Part shown: piece after piece, positions 20,265-34,004 of the stretch | Position numbering within the stretch: position 1 is the stretch's first letter | Layout of the letters: each line of letters starts with the position of its first letter | Source: Ananas comosus | Lineage: Eukaryota > Streptophyta > Magnoliopsida > Poales > Bromeliaceae | Assembly: GCF_001540865.1 (NCBI RefSeq) | Contig: NC_033627.1 | Span: 10,269,267 to 10,333,266 of the forward strand | Length of the DNA: 64,000 nucleotides | Reading direction: 5' to 3' | Translations under genes and position numbers: made by a program | Notes under the pieces: model-generated | Seen by the model: only the letters and a program-made list of their open reading frames with translations | Database searches by the model: none | Told to the model about the DNA's origin: nothing

Positions 20265-22561
20265 TGTAATATATCAAAACCTCGATAGAGATTATTAGAC
20301 TTTAGCCAAATTGACTAAAGCATCCAAGAGAAATAGTTGGACAAGTTCCATTTAGCATTCCAACAAGGTTGGAAGGGCTAAAAGTGAGTTTAGAGGAGTA
20401 GGAAAGATTTTAGCGTTGTTCGGTGCGAAATAGAATCGAAACAACGCGAAAATCTGAAGTCTGGAACTTGTATCGGTACAACATCAATACTGTACCGGTG
20501 CATTATGGTAAATCGAAGGGAAGCTGCTCTTGAGTTTGAGAAAAACTGGTTTTGTACCGGTACAAAATGGTCTGTACCGGTACAAATACAGTTAACCCGA
20601 GAAAGCTACTCTCGGGTTTGCACTCTGCGAAGTTGTGTTACCGGTGACAGAGGAGCCTGTACCGGTACACTTTGGGTATGGCAGCAACTTGAGGTCTACT
20701 GCAAATATGAAGTTTGGGAGGGCCTTTTTGCAAATGTAGCAGCTTATAAAAGACCCCAACACCCTCTCCCCTTCACAGCACACAGTAAACTCCTCTCTCC
20801 TTCTCATTTTCCTCATTCTCTCTCTAGATATCATCTCCAAGAACAAGAAGGAGAAGAAGGAGAAGGTTTTGGAGGAGATTTTAGAGGTTTAGAAGGTCAA
20901 GAAGCTCTCCTACAAGGTGGACCTTGGAGTGCTTTGGGGGAAGGTGAGGTTTTCTTGTAAGATTAAGATTAGGGCTTGGATTTTATGCCCTAAATCTTTG
21001 GTTTTGATTTTCTTACAAGTTTAGAAACCTCCTTGAGGCATGAAACCCATGAAATCTATGGTTTCCTCAAGAGCTCTTATAGTGAACTTCTAGAGTTCAT
21101 GTTAGATGCCCTAGAAATGGTTCAAATGGCTTAGAAATGATATTAGAGAAGTTTCTAGAGGTTAAACAAGCTTGCATTTGCTTGTTCTAGAGATCAAACC
21201 AAGAGATTGCTAAGATGTTATTGTTAGGGCGCCAAATTTGGGGCCTTTGTCCTAGGTTGTTTTCGAGGTAAATTGACCTTGTGGAAATCTAATTAGGGGT
21301 ATTTCCAGCGCATTGGAAGACTCGGTTCGATGAAACGAAGAGTCTATGTAAAGATGTTAAGTAAAAAGCCTAATTTGGCGTCGTTTTGGTACAGATCGCC
21401 GTAGCACGCGGGATAGGCTTCCAAAAATCACCAAATTCGAACCCCAACTCCCTTACAACCATAAGAGGTGGGGGGTGCCTTCCGGAATCATCGGATTCCC
21501 TTCTATGTCTATGTTATCTCTTATTCAGTATATATGTGAATAATGTCATTCATACATGATAGGGTAGTTGGCATGTGAATAATGGTTAGAATTTCAATAT
21601 TGTGCTTCTAACGTAGATGAACATAGTGATTGACAAAAGCCATATGAGACATGTGTTTGAAACCCTATGCTTGTGTGAATGTGACTTCGGACTATGATAA
21701 TAGTAAACAAAGGTGACATTGACAATAGAGACAAGATTGGCAATGAGATATGGTTTGTTAAACATGGTTTAAACCATAGTGACATTATGGCAAAAGTAGC
21801 CTAGAGAGTGGCAAATATGATAAGGTAGAAACTTATCATTGATATAGTGGCATCGTGGCTATGGCTATGCGTCCTCAAGTTGAGGATTGGATCGATACTC
21901 ACATTGAGTCTTGGCTTGAGGGAGGTAGCTCCCCCTCAAGCGATGCGCTCCGGAGTTGGTCACCACTGGGCGAGGTAAAGTCCCCCCCCCAGAAGATGGT
22001 CCCTAGGGTAGTTCGAGTCCCCCGTTATTAAGGGATTTTGGGTTGTGAGTTATTGGGGTTAACAGGGTTAACTGGTATGATTGGGTAAAAGCCAAGGTAT
22101 ATTGTGAACAAAGCATGCATGCATATTCATCATTACATGATTATATATCTATTCGTTGACAATTTTCCTGCAGGCATAGTGTTAGCATTAGTATGATTAC
22201 TATTTCTTTCCTTTGAAATACTTATGCCTAAATAGACCTAGTGGGTAAGTCGGCGAGGTCGGTGGCCGAACCCACTGAAAACTTCGTTGTAGTTCTCACA
22301 CCACTAACCCTACAAATCCGAGTGTGAGCAGGGCGGCGGAGGATCGAGGCAAGGGTCTTGCGCCATAGATAGTGGCCACCGGAGTATTTGCATTATAGTT
22401 GTTCCTTTTTGTTTGTTCATGTATCAACTTTTATTTTGTTGATCAAGAAATGTAAAAGTTGTAAATAATCATATATTTTGAGTTGGATGATTATAATGTA
22501 AAAAAATTATGGATGAAAGGAAAATGAATGTAACAGTTTTAGTTTACTTGTATTTGGTTAA
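20265..22561 (+). mobile_element. Solo LTR (level 2), 5' piece, interrupted
   Basis: It starts TGTAATATATC. Its 3' piece is 34005-34228, ending GGGGCGTGACA. Flanking 5-mers are AATAC (20260-20264) and AATGC (34229-34233), a target duplication with one change. Combined length is about 2.5 kb. The promoter region contains several TGTACCGGTACA motifs (20470-20680). No gag or pol sequence is seen. Confidence 0.8.
20745..20750 (+). promoter_or_regulatory. TATA box of the level-2 LTR
   Basis: TATAAA in GCAGCTTATAAAAGACCCC, preceded by the ACCGGTAC cluster and followed by a pyrimidine-rich leader. This is the expected U3/R layout. Confidence 0.6.
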
Positions 22562-25500
22562 TGTAAGGACTGAGATTTTTTATAGTGCAACTGAACTCTC
22601 TGTTGATGTAAGGACCGAGATTTTGGCAGTATAGCTAAACTCTCAGTTGATGATGTTTTTGTGTGTAATTTAATTATAAAAGCACTCATCAAGTTTCAGG
22701 AGAAAACGAGTTAAAACGGAGATTCTACGCGATTTCCAAGTTTCACTTAAAGTGAATAGTAACTCGGTTTTCCGGAAAAGTCAAGGTGGGAACTTGGCTT
22801 CTAGCGTGTATCGGACTCCGTTCATAGCAATCCAATAGCTCGTTTCGAATGATTCAGCTATTCTGGGACTATTGGCGCTGACGGATTTTGAGTTTGACCA
22901 ACGGATTTCGAGAAAATCTGAAAATAAGTGTTTTATATGTATTTGTGCGTAGTTCTTCTGTTGGAGAGATGGATCGAATTTTGTCGTGAATCCGCGATGG
23001 ATCGAGGCGAAACAAATGATAGCTTTGTTGTCTTCGTCGTGCTAATCGCACTAGTGTGATCCGTTCGCAAATCTGACGGACGGATCTGCGGAGATTGCGC
23101 GTTGATCGAGGAGAGGTAGGTGATGGCAAAACGGTATTTTCGCAAAAGTTGCGATATTTTATGTATCGTTTCGCGTGAAACCGGGCGTGAAGGTGTGTTC
23201 GCGCGTTTTACACGCGCTGAGAAGGACTCAGTATAAAATACTGAGGTTTGGGGGGCTAACTCGCAAAGTTGCACCTTGATATATATATATATATATGTAT
23301 TCTAGGGTTTTCTACCTTGGAACCCTAACCCTAGCTCAAGCTAACCCCCAGCCACCTTCATCCCTCTTCCCTGCCCTAACCGCACACCCCTGGCCGCCGC
23401 CGACTGAGCCCCGGCAAGCCTCCCCGCCGACCGCCGTCACCTCCGCGCGTCGCTGCTGACGCTGCTGCACCCTGCGCCCGGCTTGGCCTAGGACAGGCCA
23501 AGCTGACTGTGCGGCCTTCCCCTCGCGCCGCCGTCGCTCGGGGCCGCACCCGANCGCCGCTGCCGCTACTGCACCCTGCAGCTAGCTAGGCCGAGCCCAG
23601 GCTGAGGCAAGCATGCGGCTTCTCCCCCGCCCTAACGCTACCTGAGACCACTGCGGCCACCTTCCTGGGAGCCTAGGCAACCATCCTGGCCGGTTGCCGC
23701 CGCCCCGAGCCGTCCCGAGCGTCACCGCCGCGCTGCAGCCGCCTGGCGGGTTCCTTGGGCAAGCTCGGTCCGAGCCGAGCTCGCGACTCCTTCCCTACGT
23801 CGCCGCTGCTCGGGGCCGCACCTGAGGCACCCCTCCGGCCTCCTGAAACCCGCCGCCGCCGTCCCGGAGCTTCCCGGCCGCCGTCGTGGCCGCCACTGCT
23901 GTGGAACCCGAGCTTTAGCTTGTGCGGGCTAGGGCATCACCGCCCATTTCTTCGGCTGCTTCTCGCCGGCTTCTCTCGTGAGCAGCAGCCTTCCCCCACC
24001 TACCGCACCCTCCTGCCACCGGCGCTCCCACCACCGAGTCGCCGCCGGCCGGATCCTAGCTACTCTACTCCGGTAAGCTTAGTTAAGAGCTTTTCTTGAG
24101 TAGTTTACTGTTCCGGGCAATCCGATGCTCTCCGATCCTTGCGGAAGGGAGCATGGTGATCATGACTCTTTTCTGATAATCGTACTCACCTTAGTTTCTG
24201 TCGGGGAGACTCCTTTCCGCTGTTTCGGCGGTGTCGCTCCGTTAGAGCCTTTTTGGCTGCTGTTTCAGGATTATGCGCATTTTTATGGCGATTCAAGGCT
24301 GTTCCGATGCCTCTGGAGGTGAGCACGGTGATCGTGGATCAGTGCTGATCACAGTGCTCGCCTTATTTTGGATCAGCGGATGTCGTATCGTTCTGTTTGG
24401 TGCGTTTTTCCCCGACTGTGCGCTGTTCACAGAATTTTCGGGTTGCTCCCGCACTTCCCACAGTGAGCTGTTGCACTCCAGACCATGAGCACGGCCTCCG
24501 GCACGTCGAGACTTGTTAGTACGTGTCTCGGCGGAACTTAGAAGTCCTCGGTTTGTGAGAACGAGCCATAGAAGTTGCCCGATTTACATAAAATGATGGA
24601 TTTTATGTAAACATAGGGACTTTTATGCATTTGTACACCTTGTGGCTACTGTGGGCAGTGCGTTGGTGTGTGTGGTGACCTTCGGACTGATTGTCCATGA
24701 TCTAATAGCTTTTGCGAAAATCGAAAAGTCGATTCCGGCGCGTTTTTCGGCGAAATTCGCCGAAAGAACGCGGTTTCGGTTCTGATTTCTTCCGACGTGG
24801 TTTGGTTATCCTGTAAATTATCACTGAGCCTTGTTGGCTGGTCACCATCATCATTTTGAAGGTTCGGTGATGATGGGTGAGCGACGGTGGGTTCCGGTGT
24901 CGAAATAGACACTTTCGGGAACCCAGATTCGTACAATTATCCGGCAATAATTGTGTAGTGGTGTTATCTTGTGTTTGTTGCCAAAACATCCAAATCGGAG
25001 TGTTTTGGGGCAGCAGGTGACTCGTGACACGAGTCGGTGAGTTTCGGGATACTTAGTGGGTCCCGACGGCGTCCCGGTGTGGTTTTTGGGACTTTCGGTG
25101 AGTTCCGGTGATCGGTTTTGGGAAACCGATTACGGGGATCTTGTGTGGGGGGTTTGTGAGTCTCGTGCTTTGGGTTAGTGGTTTGGATACTGACCTGGTG
25201 GATCTTCTTAGGTCCGGTAGACTCTGTGCGTACCCAGTGTTCCGACGCGACAGTGACAGGTAGGTGCTTCGAGCTGGTAGTCGGTGAGAGCGTTTCACCT
25301 CCTTCTGTTTTTCTATTCCAGCATTATAGTCTCTACATGTCGTTGTTTGTTTATCGTTCGGTTATCCTATCTCGTTGATTGCATTTGGATAGTTGTGGAT
25401 AGACATGTAGAGCAGGCTGCATTCGTATTTCAGTATCTCTGTGGACCTTGGGTCCAGGTAACACATTGACTCTCTTGTCATGTGTTTTGATCTGGTTGAT

Positions 25501-26768
25501 CGTGGCTCGGCGTTGTACGCCCTTGTATCTATCGTGGTTCGACGTTGTACGCCCTTGTTTCTGGCTTCGGCTTAGGCATCGACTTTAGCCAGTTTTTGTT
25601 TGAGCATACCAGTATGACTTAGTCACAGCACTTGAGGGTATTTATGACACCGGATCGGTTTGGCCACCGATCGGAGGTGTACTTATCCGGATGGGTCGTC
25701 CTGTGGGGCGGATGGATCAGGTTGGTGCAGATAGTGACAGGCAGCGCTTGAGGTCTGCGGACCAATATAGCAGGCACAGATTGGGTACAGTTACAGGTTT
25801 ATTACATTGAGGCATACTTGCATTGTTTCTATACAGTAGCAGTTTTAGTTCTTGCTTCTTATATACCTGTTATAGCTACTGTAGTTTCCTTTTCGCATCA
25901 CAGTATATATATATATATCTTGTTTATCTATCTCCTTTGGTTTTCGGTGATTACGGCTTGCCTTCGTGGCTCTGTCGTACCCACTGGGAAACCATGGTTG
26001 CGGTTTCTCACCCCCCATTCCCCCAGGTATTTCAGGAAAGGAGTTGGCTTTTGGGCACGACGAGAGGACGATCTAGCTAGCTTGCCGTAGCGACCGTCAC
26101 TCGGGTTACTTTTATTTCCGCATTTAGTAGTTTATTAATAAATGGTTCAGTTAGATAATCTCTATGATTGTTTGCCTGTTCGTGGATTGGTTTTGTGGAT
26201 ATTTTCGTTATTCATGCATGTGAACGGATAATTGTGGATCTGTGGTTTTTGGTTCTTGCATTTATGGATTTACGCATCGTAGTTTTCTACCCCTCGAGGT
26301 AGCTGGTTTTTAAAATAGAGTTCCCGCGTGGGAAACAATTTTAAAAAGATTTTCGAATGGTTTTCATGGATGATTGAATTAGAGTTTAAAAACAAAGCTT
26401 CCGGGTGGGGAGCACTTTTAAATAGGATGATTATTGTACTGTGCATTGCATCATCCAGCGCCTAAGGAGTGTTTAGAGGGATACATCATCTCTAAGGATC
26501 GTTAGCTGTATGAAAATGCATATCATGAAATAGTTGTTTGTTTGTAATTGTAGATTGTAGTTGAGATTCTGATGTAACTATTGGTACGCCGTGCAAATAC
26601 AAGGAGACTCTGTCTGAGCGGACAGATGAACTTTGTATTTGTGGCGGGTCTGTACGTCACGTGGGCCAGGTTGAAAAAAAAATTAAAAAAGGCACGTTTT
26701 CCACAACTCTGATTTCAAAATGGTAATAGTTCTAAAAAGGCTTTTAAAATCGGCCCCGGGGAGTGACA
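22562..26768 (+). mobile_element. 4.2-kb LTR, copy A (level 3)
   Basis: It starts TGTAAGGAC and ends CCCGGGGAGTGACA. The left flank GTTAA (22557-22561) is repeated at 34000-34004, after copy B, so A and B inserted together. Inside: a 46-bp tandem duplication at the start, an AT-rich promoter region, a GC-rich island (23340-24075), a GGTAAGCTTAG donor-like junction at 24073, an acceptor-like TTCTTAGGTCCGG near 25210, and a 3' part up to GAGTGACA. No protein family is recognised in any frame. Confidence 0.8.
23554..23554. other. Single N in a GC-rich stretch
   Basis: Sequence on both sides is in normal orientation, judged against copy B. Confidence 0.9.
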
Positions 26769-29700
26769 GTTGACGATGTTTTTATGTGTAATTTAATTAC
26801 ATAAGTACTTGTCAAGTTTCAAGAGAAAACGAGTTAGAATGGAGAAGTTACGCGATTATTAGTTTTCACTTAAAGTGAATACTAACTCCGATTTTTCGGA
26901 GAGGCCACGGAGTAGAGTTGGGTTTCGGTGCGTATCAGACTCTGTTCATAGCGATCCAATAGCTCGTTTCGACCGGTTCAACTATTCTGGAACCAATGGC
27001 ACTGACGGATTTCAGATCTGATGCATGGTTTTCGAGAAAAAGAGGTTTCATGGGATTATATATATGGTATATATATGTGTTATATGGTGGAATGAAGAGA
27101 GGATGAGTTTTGTCACAAATCGGCGACCAAATAAAATGAAACAAAATTGTAGATGTGATGCTGCAGTCGTGCTGAACGCGCTGGTGTGATCCGATCGAAA
27201 ATTCGACTGACGGATCCTCGGGAAACGTGAGAAGTTCATCGAGGGGTCTAAGGTGACAAATCGGAATTTTCACAAATGTCCCTATATTTTATGTACCAAA
27301 TCGCGCGAAATCGGACGTGGAGGTGCGGGCACGCGATTTACTCGCACTGTAAAGGGCTCGGTTGCAAATTTTCAGTTTCGGAGGACTTTAGTGCAAAGTG
27401 GCCATTTATATATATTGAACATCTAGGGTTTCAGCCATGGAAACCCTAGACCTAGCCAACCCTACCTCCTCAGCTAACCCTAGCCGACACCACAGCACCT
27501 CTACCCATGTCGTGCTAGCGCCCCGGCCGCCGGCGAGCATTCCCGGCCGCCGGAAAACCATCCATCGGCCTTCCCTCAGCTCTTTCTCTCCACCTAGCCT
27601 CTATCATATCTCTCCAAGATCAATCCTGAGTGAACTTCACCCTCGAGCGCCCTCTCCTGGCCGTAGCCCAGCCTCCGGCGACTCCCCTCGTCGCCGCCGT
27701 CATCGCCTAAGCCCCTTATGGCCGAGCTGAGTCAACTAAGGCCGAGCCCAACTGAGCTAGAAATCGGTGTGCTGCCGCCGCCCCAATCGGCAGCATGGCT
27801 TCCCCCTGATCTTCGACGACCCCCGCGCGCCGTCGCCGTAGCCTCAATTGGCCGCCGTCGCTGCCCTGGCCGTTCACGGCCACCCTTTGTCAGGCCAGAC
27901 CGAGAATGGGTGGGCTCGAGGCCTGCGCGTCGCCGCCACTCCAGGTTGGTCGCGCCGCCCTCCTAGGACTCCGGCGATCCCCTCACCGTTGTCGCCGTCG
28001 TCCCTGTAGCCACCGGCCGCCGTTCCAACTCCCTGCGGCCACCCAGAGGTTGGGCTGGCCGAGCCGAGGTCAACTGGGCCTCCGAGCGCCGCCGCTGCCT
28101 TAAGCCGGCCTCGCCGCCTTCCTCGGCCTCCGGTGACCCACCGCTGCCACCCTGGAGCTTCCCTAATCGCCGCCGTGGCCGCCGCTGCCTTGGAAGCTCG
28201 ACTCGAGCCCATGCGCGCTCGAGATGTTCCAGCGCCACCACCGCCGCCCTCCGCCGTCAGATGGTGTGAGCGTCGGCCTCTCCTGGTCGGCCGCGGCCGG
28301 TTGCTGCCGGCGCCCCGCCGCCGGAGCCCCCCCTTCTGGCTAGACTTTGAGCCGAGCTCCCCTACCACGTGGCGGCTAGGGCATCATGGCCCGTCGCCTC
28401 CGCCGCCTCCCATTGCCGGCCGACACGCGCCCCAGCCTTCCTCCGTCGTCAGCAACCTCCCCCTGCCGGCGCGCCCGCCGTCCGGCAGCCGTCGGCCAAC
28501 CTTGCTCCACCAAGCTCCGGTAAGCTTAGTTTGAGGTTTCCTGTGCACTGTTTGAGTTTTCGATCACTTTTTCGGTGATTCTAGGGCACCCCGATGACCG
28601 TGGAAGTGAGCACGATCATCGTTACTTCATGCTGAACAACGTGCTCATCTCCGCTGAGGTCAACGGTGCCCTGATTTGTGTGTTAGAAGCGTTTTATGTA
28701 CTATGCGCGCAGTCCGCTGAAGTTCGTGTCGCTCCCGCGCTCGCCACAGTGGCCGGCCATGCTCCGAAGTGTGAGCACGGCCTCCGGCATGTCGAGACCT
28801 ATCAGCGAGTGTCTCGACTCGACTCGAATGTCCTCGGTTTGCGCTATCGGACCGTAAAGTCCCGTAAATAACATGAAATAATGTAATTTTACGTATTATA
28901 GGGGACTTTTGTGCAATTATACACTTCATGGCTGCTGTAGGTAGTGTGTAAGGACAGCGGGTGACCTCTGGACTAGTTGTCCAAGGCCCCAGGTTTTTTG
29001 AAAATCAAATGTTGATTTCCGGCACGTTTTTCGGCAAAATCCGCTGACGGAACGCGGGTTCAGTTCGGAATTAATCCGACGGTGCTTCGTGATGGATCGT
29101 TTAGTCGCTGAGCCTTGTTGGCTGGTCACTCGCGTCATTTTGAGGGTTCGAAAATGACGGGTGAGCCACGGTGGGTTCCGATGTCGAAATTGACACTTCC
29201 GAGAACCCGGATCCGAACAATTATCCGGCGATAGTTGTTTGGTTATGTATCCTTGTGTTTGCTGCCAAATCCCATGATTAATGGTGTTTAGTGGCAGCGG
29301 GTGACTGGTAGCATGAGTCGGTGCGTTCCGGGACAGTTCGTGGGTCCCGACAGAGTCCCGGTGCGATTTTTGTGACATCCGGCGAGTTACGGTAATCGAT
29401 TTTAGGAAACCGATCTTCGTGGGATTGTTTGTGGGGTTATGGATTCAGTGGTTATTAGTTGTGGGTTAGACACTAACCCGGTGGACCTTTCTTAGGTCCG
29501 GGTGACTTTCTTCCGCAGTCAGGAGACAGATGCGACATTCGTACAGGTGGATACTTCGATCCGAAGTCCGTACAGTGGTGCACGCTCGGTGATATCCTCT
29601 TGCCTTTGTTCTTCTGCTGTTATTATTGCATATATATATTGAGCCTTGCATCGATATTGTTTCCATTTTACTCTACTCAGATATTTTCGTACTTAGTATC

Positions 29701-29783
29701 ATGTGTAGGAGTAGAGTAGTTTATCTATATATGATACCTGTGACCTGGTTGGTCAGTTTTCGTACTTCGTACCAGTGACCTGG

Positions 29784-32425
29784 TGTCACGCCCGGGTACC
29801 AGCGGAAGCATATCCGGCACGTGCACAGACCCGCCATACACCTGCAGTATATAAGGCGTCTACAAGTAACAAGTCGATAGGAAGTAAAACAAAGAAAGTC
29901 CTATCCTGATATCAGAGCAATGTACAGGTCGATATATATCAACAAAAGAACAAAAAGTGTACAAACCCAAAATCTCGACAGAAGAGAAGTGTCACAACTG
30001 TAGTTCACGGTCCAAGTGGTACATATACATCACGAGTATACAAAAATAGGATAGATACAATGGTGGTTTCTCTATACAAAGGGACATCACCCTCGGCCGT
30101 AGTCCGAGTAGCAAGGTGATCGACTAGCACGCTCCTAGTAGTCCCTAGTTAGGCGCGACTCCCTTGCCATGATCCCTAGCCTCTCCTGTAACAGGCTCTG
30201 TAAAAACAACCACCAAAAGGGCGTGAGAACTATTAACAATAGTTCCCAGTGGGTAAGCCGCCAGCCTCGGCGAATTACACCACTAGGCTCATGATGTACT
30301 AAATGAAAATAAAAGCAGTAATTTGCATGATATATACATATGCAATGCTACCAGTAACAAGCATGTATTCAACATGTAAACATGATTGCTGCAGTAATGA
30401 ATCAACTGAATAGTAGAAGTATCGAAACTACTATAAACATGAACATAAACATAATCATAGGAGTGTAAGTACTACTGTACATTACAACTGGTACTCATTC
30501 ATTACTATCATTATCGTTTTCACTTTCATTTTCATTTACCAGGATCTACTCAAGGTAGTCCAGCTTGCGCCGCGCCTAATGGCCCCGTGGTAGTATACAC
30601 TCCCCACAGCAATCCACTTCGGCACCCAATCCCGCACGGGCGAGCAACTGTCGCGTAGGCCAACTCCGGAGTGCCGGCTTGTAGGGAGCTACCCTCACAA
30701 GCGTGTGCGAATGAGCACGATGGCAAGCAAGCAAAGTCCATTGTCCACATGTCACAATTTTCATAATTTCAATGCAAAGATCTTACCCTCGATCCTCTGA
30801 TCAGAATTTCAATACACAAATAGTAACAAGAGCTAGTAATCACTAGATTGTAACATGTAAGGGTAAAGCTAAATCATATAGCATTATAATCTTTTCACTA
30901 GTATGGCACTATCAACATAGTCCAGAGCATGTCATAGTTCTCTATGTGAGAGTCAAGAGAATGTCAGTGTTCTCTACAAGGTCACGAGAATATCATTGTT
31001 CTCTACTTTACCAAAGCATCATTAGTATGTCCGTTAGTTCACTTAACTAAATATAAACATAACATGGGCATAAAGACACTTATGCATGAGTACTCTCTAC
31101 TTCATAGAGGTTCTATTCAAACACTATAATATAGTGACTTGTCTCAAATTCTGTATCAATCACAAAAGCATACAACTGTATCAATTCTATAGTACATATA
31201 GAACATAGGGGAGCTCCACTTGCTCTGGTTAGGTCAAACCCACCTAGTACTAAGCTCCAATAGTCACAAGAAGTTCCAAAGATCAGCTCCACTAGGTCTC
31301 AAACCTGCTGAACACAAACATCAATACCGCGTCAAAATTACGACCGGAATATCCGATTTCGGTCTAAATTACACTTAGTACAAAGTAACCCCTTAAATCC
31401 CTGTTTTGGGACTAGTGTAATACCTCAGGATAAGTCTCCAAGAGCTCTCACAAGTCAACTAACGCTGATCCAAGGCTCGATCGCACTCTCGCTGCGAACA
31501 AGATCGAAACGGCATCAAACTCATCATATAGTAGCAATTAGAATCGGAATCTTGCAATTTCAGCTTCCTAACTGAAATTCTTACTTACCTCAGGGTAGAA
31601 TCGCTTCCAAACCAACTTCACAGTGTACAAGTTCAGCTGAACAAGGCTCGAAGACCTGCTGCGAAGAGGTAATTCCTAATTTGCATCAATTCGCGCAAAT
31701 AAGTGCAATTAGTTCTAATTCAACTTCAAAAATGGCTAATAATTCCAATTAAGCTTTAAAGTAGCTTATCCCTGGTCTAAGGAGGTTAATTCACATCTAT
31801 TTAACTCATCTTTAATGGCTGAAATCTCAGCCTAGCACAGCAAGAATCAAAAACCCGAAATCATTACTCAAATCGGCAAATAGGACGTCGATAACACTAG
31901 GGATAGATAATCTGGGGTCGAGCTGGACCCTACAAGTCTATACGTACAAACTCGAGTCTCTTCACGAGAAAGAAGAGAGAAAGAGAGAGAGAGATCCCAA
32001 AGAGAGAGAGATGCTTCTTTAGCAACTAAAGCGAGCAAAAGCAGCGGCGCGAATAAGGAGCGACAAACGCTCGCAGCGTCTCGGGAATACCTGCACACTC
32101 CCTCACAAAACCTACCCAAAAGCGTCGGGACCTGGTCGTCCAGTGACCAACCTTCGAACTCTTCCATTAGTGGAGTGAAAGCGGNAAACAGCCCTGCTGC
32201 CACGAATCTGCCAATGCTGTACCGGTACAAGGTGATGGCTGTACCGGTACAGCAAGCAGAAAACCCTGATTTTCGCCAGATCAATGCAATTTCTCACTTT
32301 TAACCCTCCAATCACTCTCTAACTTACTCAAACACTTGTCCAAGTCATTTAGAACATGTAGAATAGTTCCACACTTCATTCCACACACTCGAACTCTGCA
32401 ATTTGCGAAAGTCCAGTGTATTACA
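29784..32425 (-). mobile_element. Solo LTR (level 4), 2642 bp
   Basis: The unit runs TGTCACGCCCGGG to GTGTATTACA and is flanked by CCTGG at 29779-29783 and 32426-32430, a perfect 5-bp target duplication. On the minus strand it starts TGTAATACACTGGAC. Two TGTACCGGTACA-type motifs lie at about 32216-32255. There is no internal region or second LTR, so it is a solo LTR formed by recombination. Confidence 0.88.
32185..32185. other. Single N inside the solo LTR
   Basis: The LTR is continuous and in the same orientation on both sides. Confidence 0.9.
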
Positions 32426-34004
32426 CCTGGTTGGTGGGTTCTCATACTTCGTATCAGTGACCTGGTTGGTCGGTTCTCGTACTTCGTATCAGTGACCTGG
32501 TTGGTCAGTTCTTGTATCTCGTATCTGTGACCTATTCAGTTGGTTCCTTGACTTCTGTCGTTCGATGACCGTTGAGGTCGGTATACCCTGAGGGGTTGGA
32601 TTGTCGGCTAGTGGCTGACGGTAGTTCTGGATTTCAGTGATACATGATGTGACATTCGTGTGACCTATTGGTCGGTTCTTGAGTATACAGTTAGTTGACA
32701 TTGAGCAGTACTTGCATACATTTGAGAGGATGTTGAGTTGTTCCATCCTAGTTGACCTGAGTGGTCGGTTCTAGTGCTTCCTTACAGTTTGATGACCTAT
32801 TGGTCGGTTTGCCCTGAGGGGCAGTGATTGTCGGCTGGTTGCCGACGGTTGGCTTTTGAGCATATCAGCATTGATCGCCCGAAACTCGTACGCATTTCAC
32901 GAACACTAGCGGTATGATCCACCGCAAGAGGGTGTTCTTTTCCGGAAAAGTGGTTCGGTATGCCAACCCGTGAGCCCATAGGCTACCTTGGGTTATATGC
33001 AGCCTGTGAGCCCATAGGCTACCTTGGGTTATACACAGGTAGAGTGGCAGTGGCATAGGCTTGAGGTCTGCCGTACAGACCAACAGGGCCAAGTTTTCAG
33101 ATTGGGTATATTTGGACTTCTTGTCCGGTTGACGCATATAACTATAGTAGCGGTTGTTGCACGTATACTTACAGTCTTTCTTTACAGTTGTCTTGCTACT
33201 ATAGTTTTGATATCCTCGTATGCTTTCAGTTCTTCGTTACAGTAGCGGTAGTTGTTCTTTCATATATATATCTCATTCGTTCATTATCGTTGCTACTGTA
33301 TTTCACTTACCAATGTTATTTATCTCTTCCTGATCCGGTGAGTACTCCTCGCCTTCTTCGATTTGCGGTACCCACTGGGAGGGGAGACATGTTTACATGT
33401 TCTCACCTCCCCCACCATTTTTCAGGTATTGCGGGCGGTGAGGTTGAGACGAGACGTGAGACACGTTCGTAGCGGTCGTTAGAGCTTCCGACCCGGTTTG
33501 TTCGGTTTAGTCGTCATCCTCTTTATTTTTGTTGGTATAACTTAGACATATCATGGTTCAGTATTTGGTATTTCAGTTAATTATTATATTTGGATTTGAC
33601 TTTGTGAATGTAATAAAAAGGATTCATGGTTTTCGTAAATAAAAGATTTTCTACCCCTCGTGATAGCTTTTTTTAAAAGATAAAAGTTTCCGTGTAGGGA
33701 ACAGTTTTCAAAAGGTTTTTCGTGGATTTATGTTTAGACATTGAATGTAAATCTGTGATGTGAATGGTGAATGTATGAATGTATAGTTATCTCTATATTC
33801 ATTTAGTCGTGGTTGTATCCGGTTTACTTGTTGTACTTGTGCGACGCCGTGCAAATACAGGGAAGATTTTGTCCGTGTGAACAGTGGATTTTCTGTATTT
33901 GTGGAGGATCTGGCATACCTTGGGGTCAAGTTTTCAAAAAAAAAAAATTAGATGCTTTTCCGCTGTGTTTCAAACTAAAAGGGACCCCGGGGCGTGACAG
34001 TTAA

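Larger units (their letters stand above)
26769..33999 (+). mobile_element. 4.6-kb LTR, copy B, directly abutting copy A and holding a nested solo LTR
   Basis: It begins GTTGACGATGTTTTTATG, lacking the first roughly 45-90 bases of copy A, and ends CCCGGGGCGTGACA at 33999, followed by GTTAA. Removing the insertion 29784-32425 leaves about 4.6 kb collinear with copy A: a GC-rich island (27430-28525) opening with GCCATGGAAACCCTAGACC, a GGTAAGCTTAG junction at 28519, and TTTCTTAGGTCCGG near 29490. The island has long but non-conserved proline/arginine-rich frames. I do not call a gene there. Confidence 0.78.

Noticed and set aside
27874..28534. Long open frames (133 and 164 codons) on both strands
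   Set aside because: High GC makes stops rare. The frames are not conserved in copies A or D of the same LTR and contain no domain.
12966..32184. Possibility that other N-bounded blocks are also mirrored
   Set aside because: Homologous pairs, target duplications and LTR ends all read correctly forward in the blocks between the other Ns.
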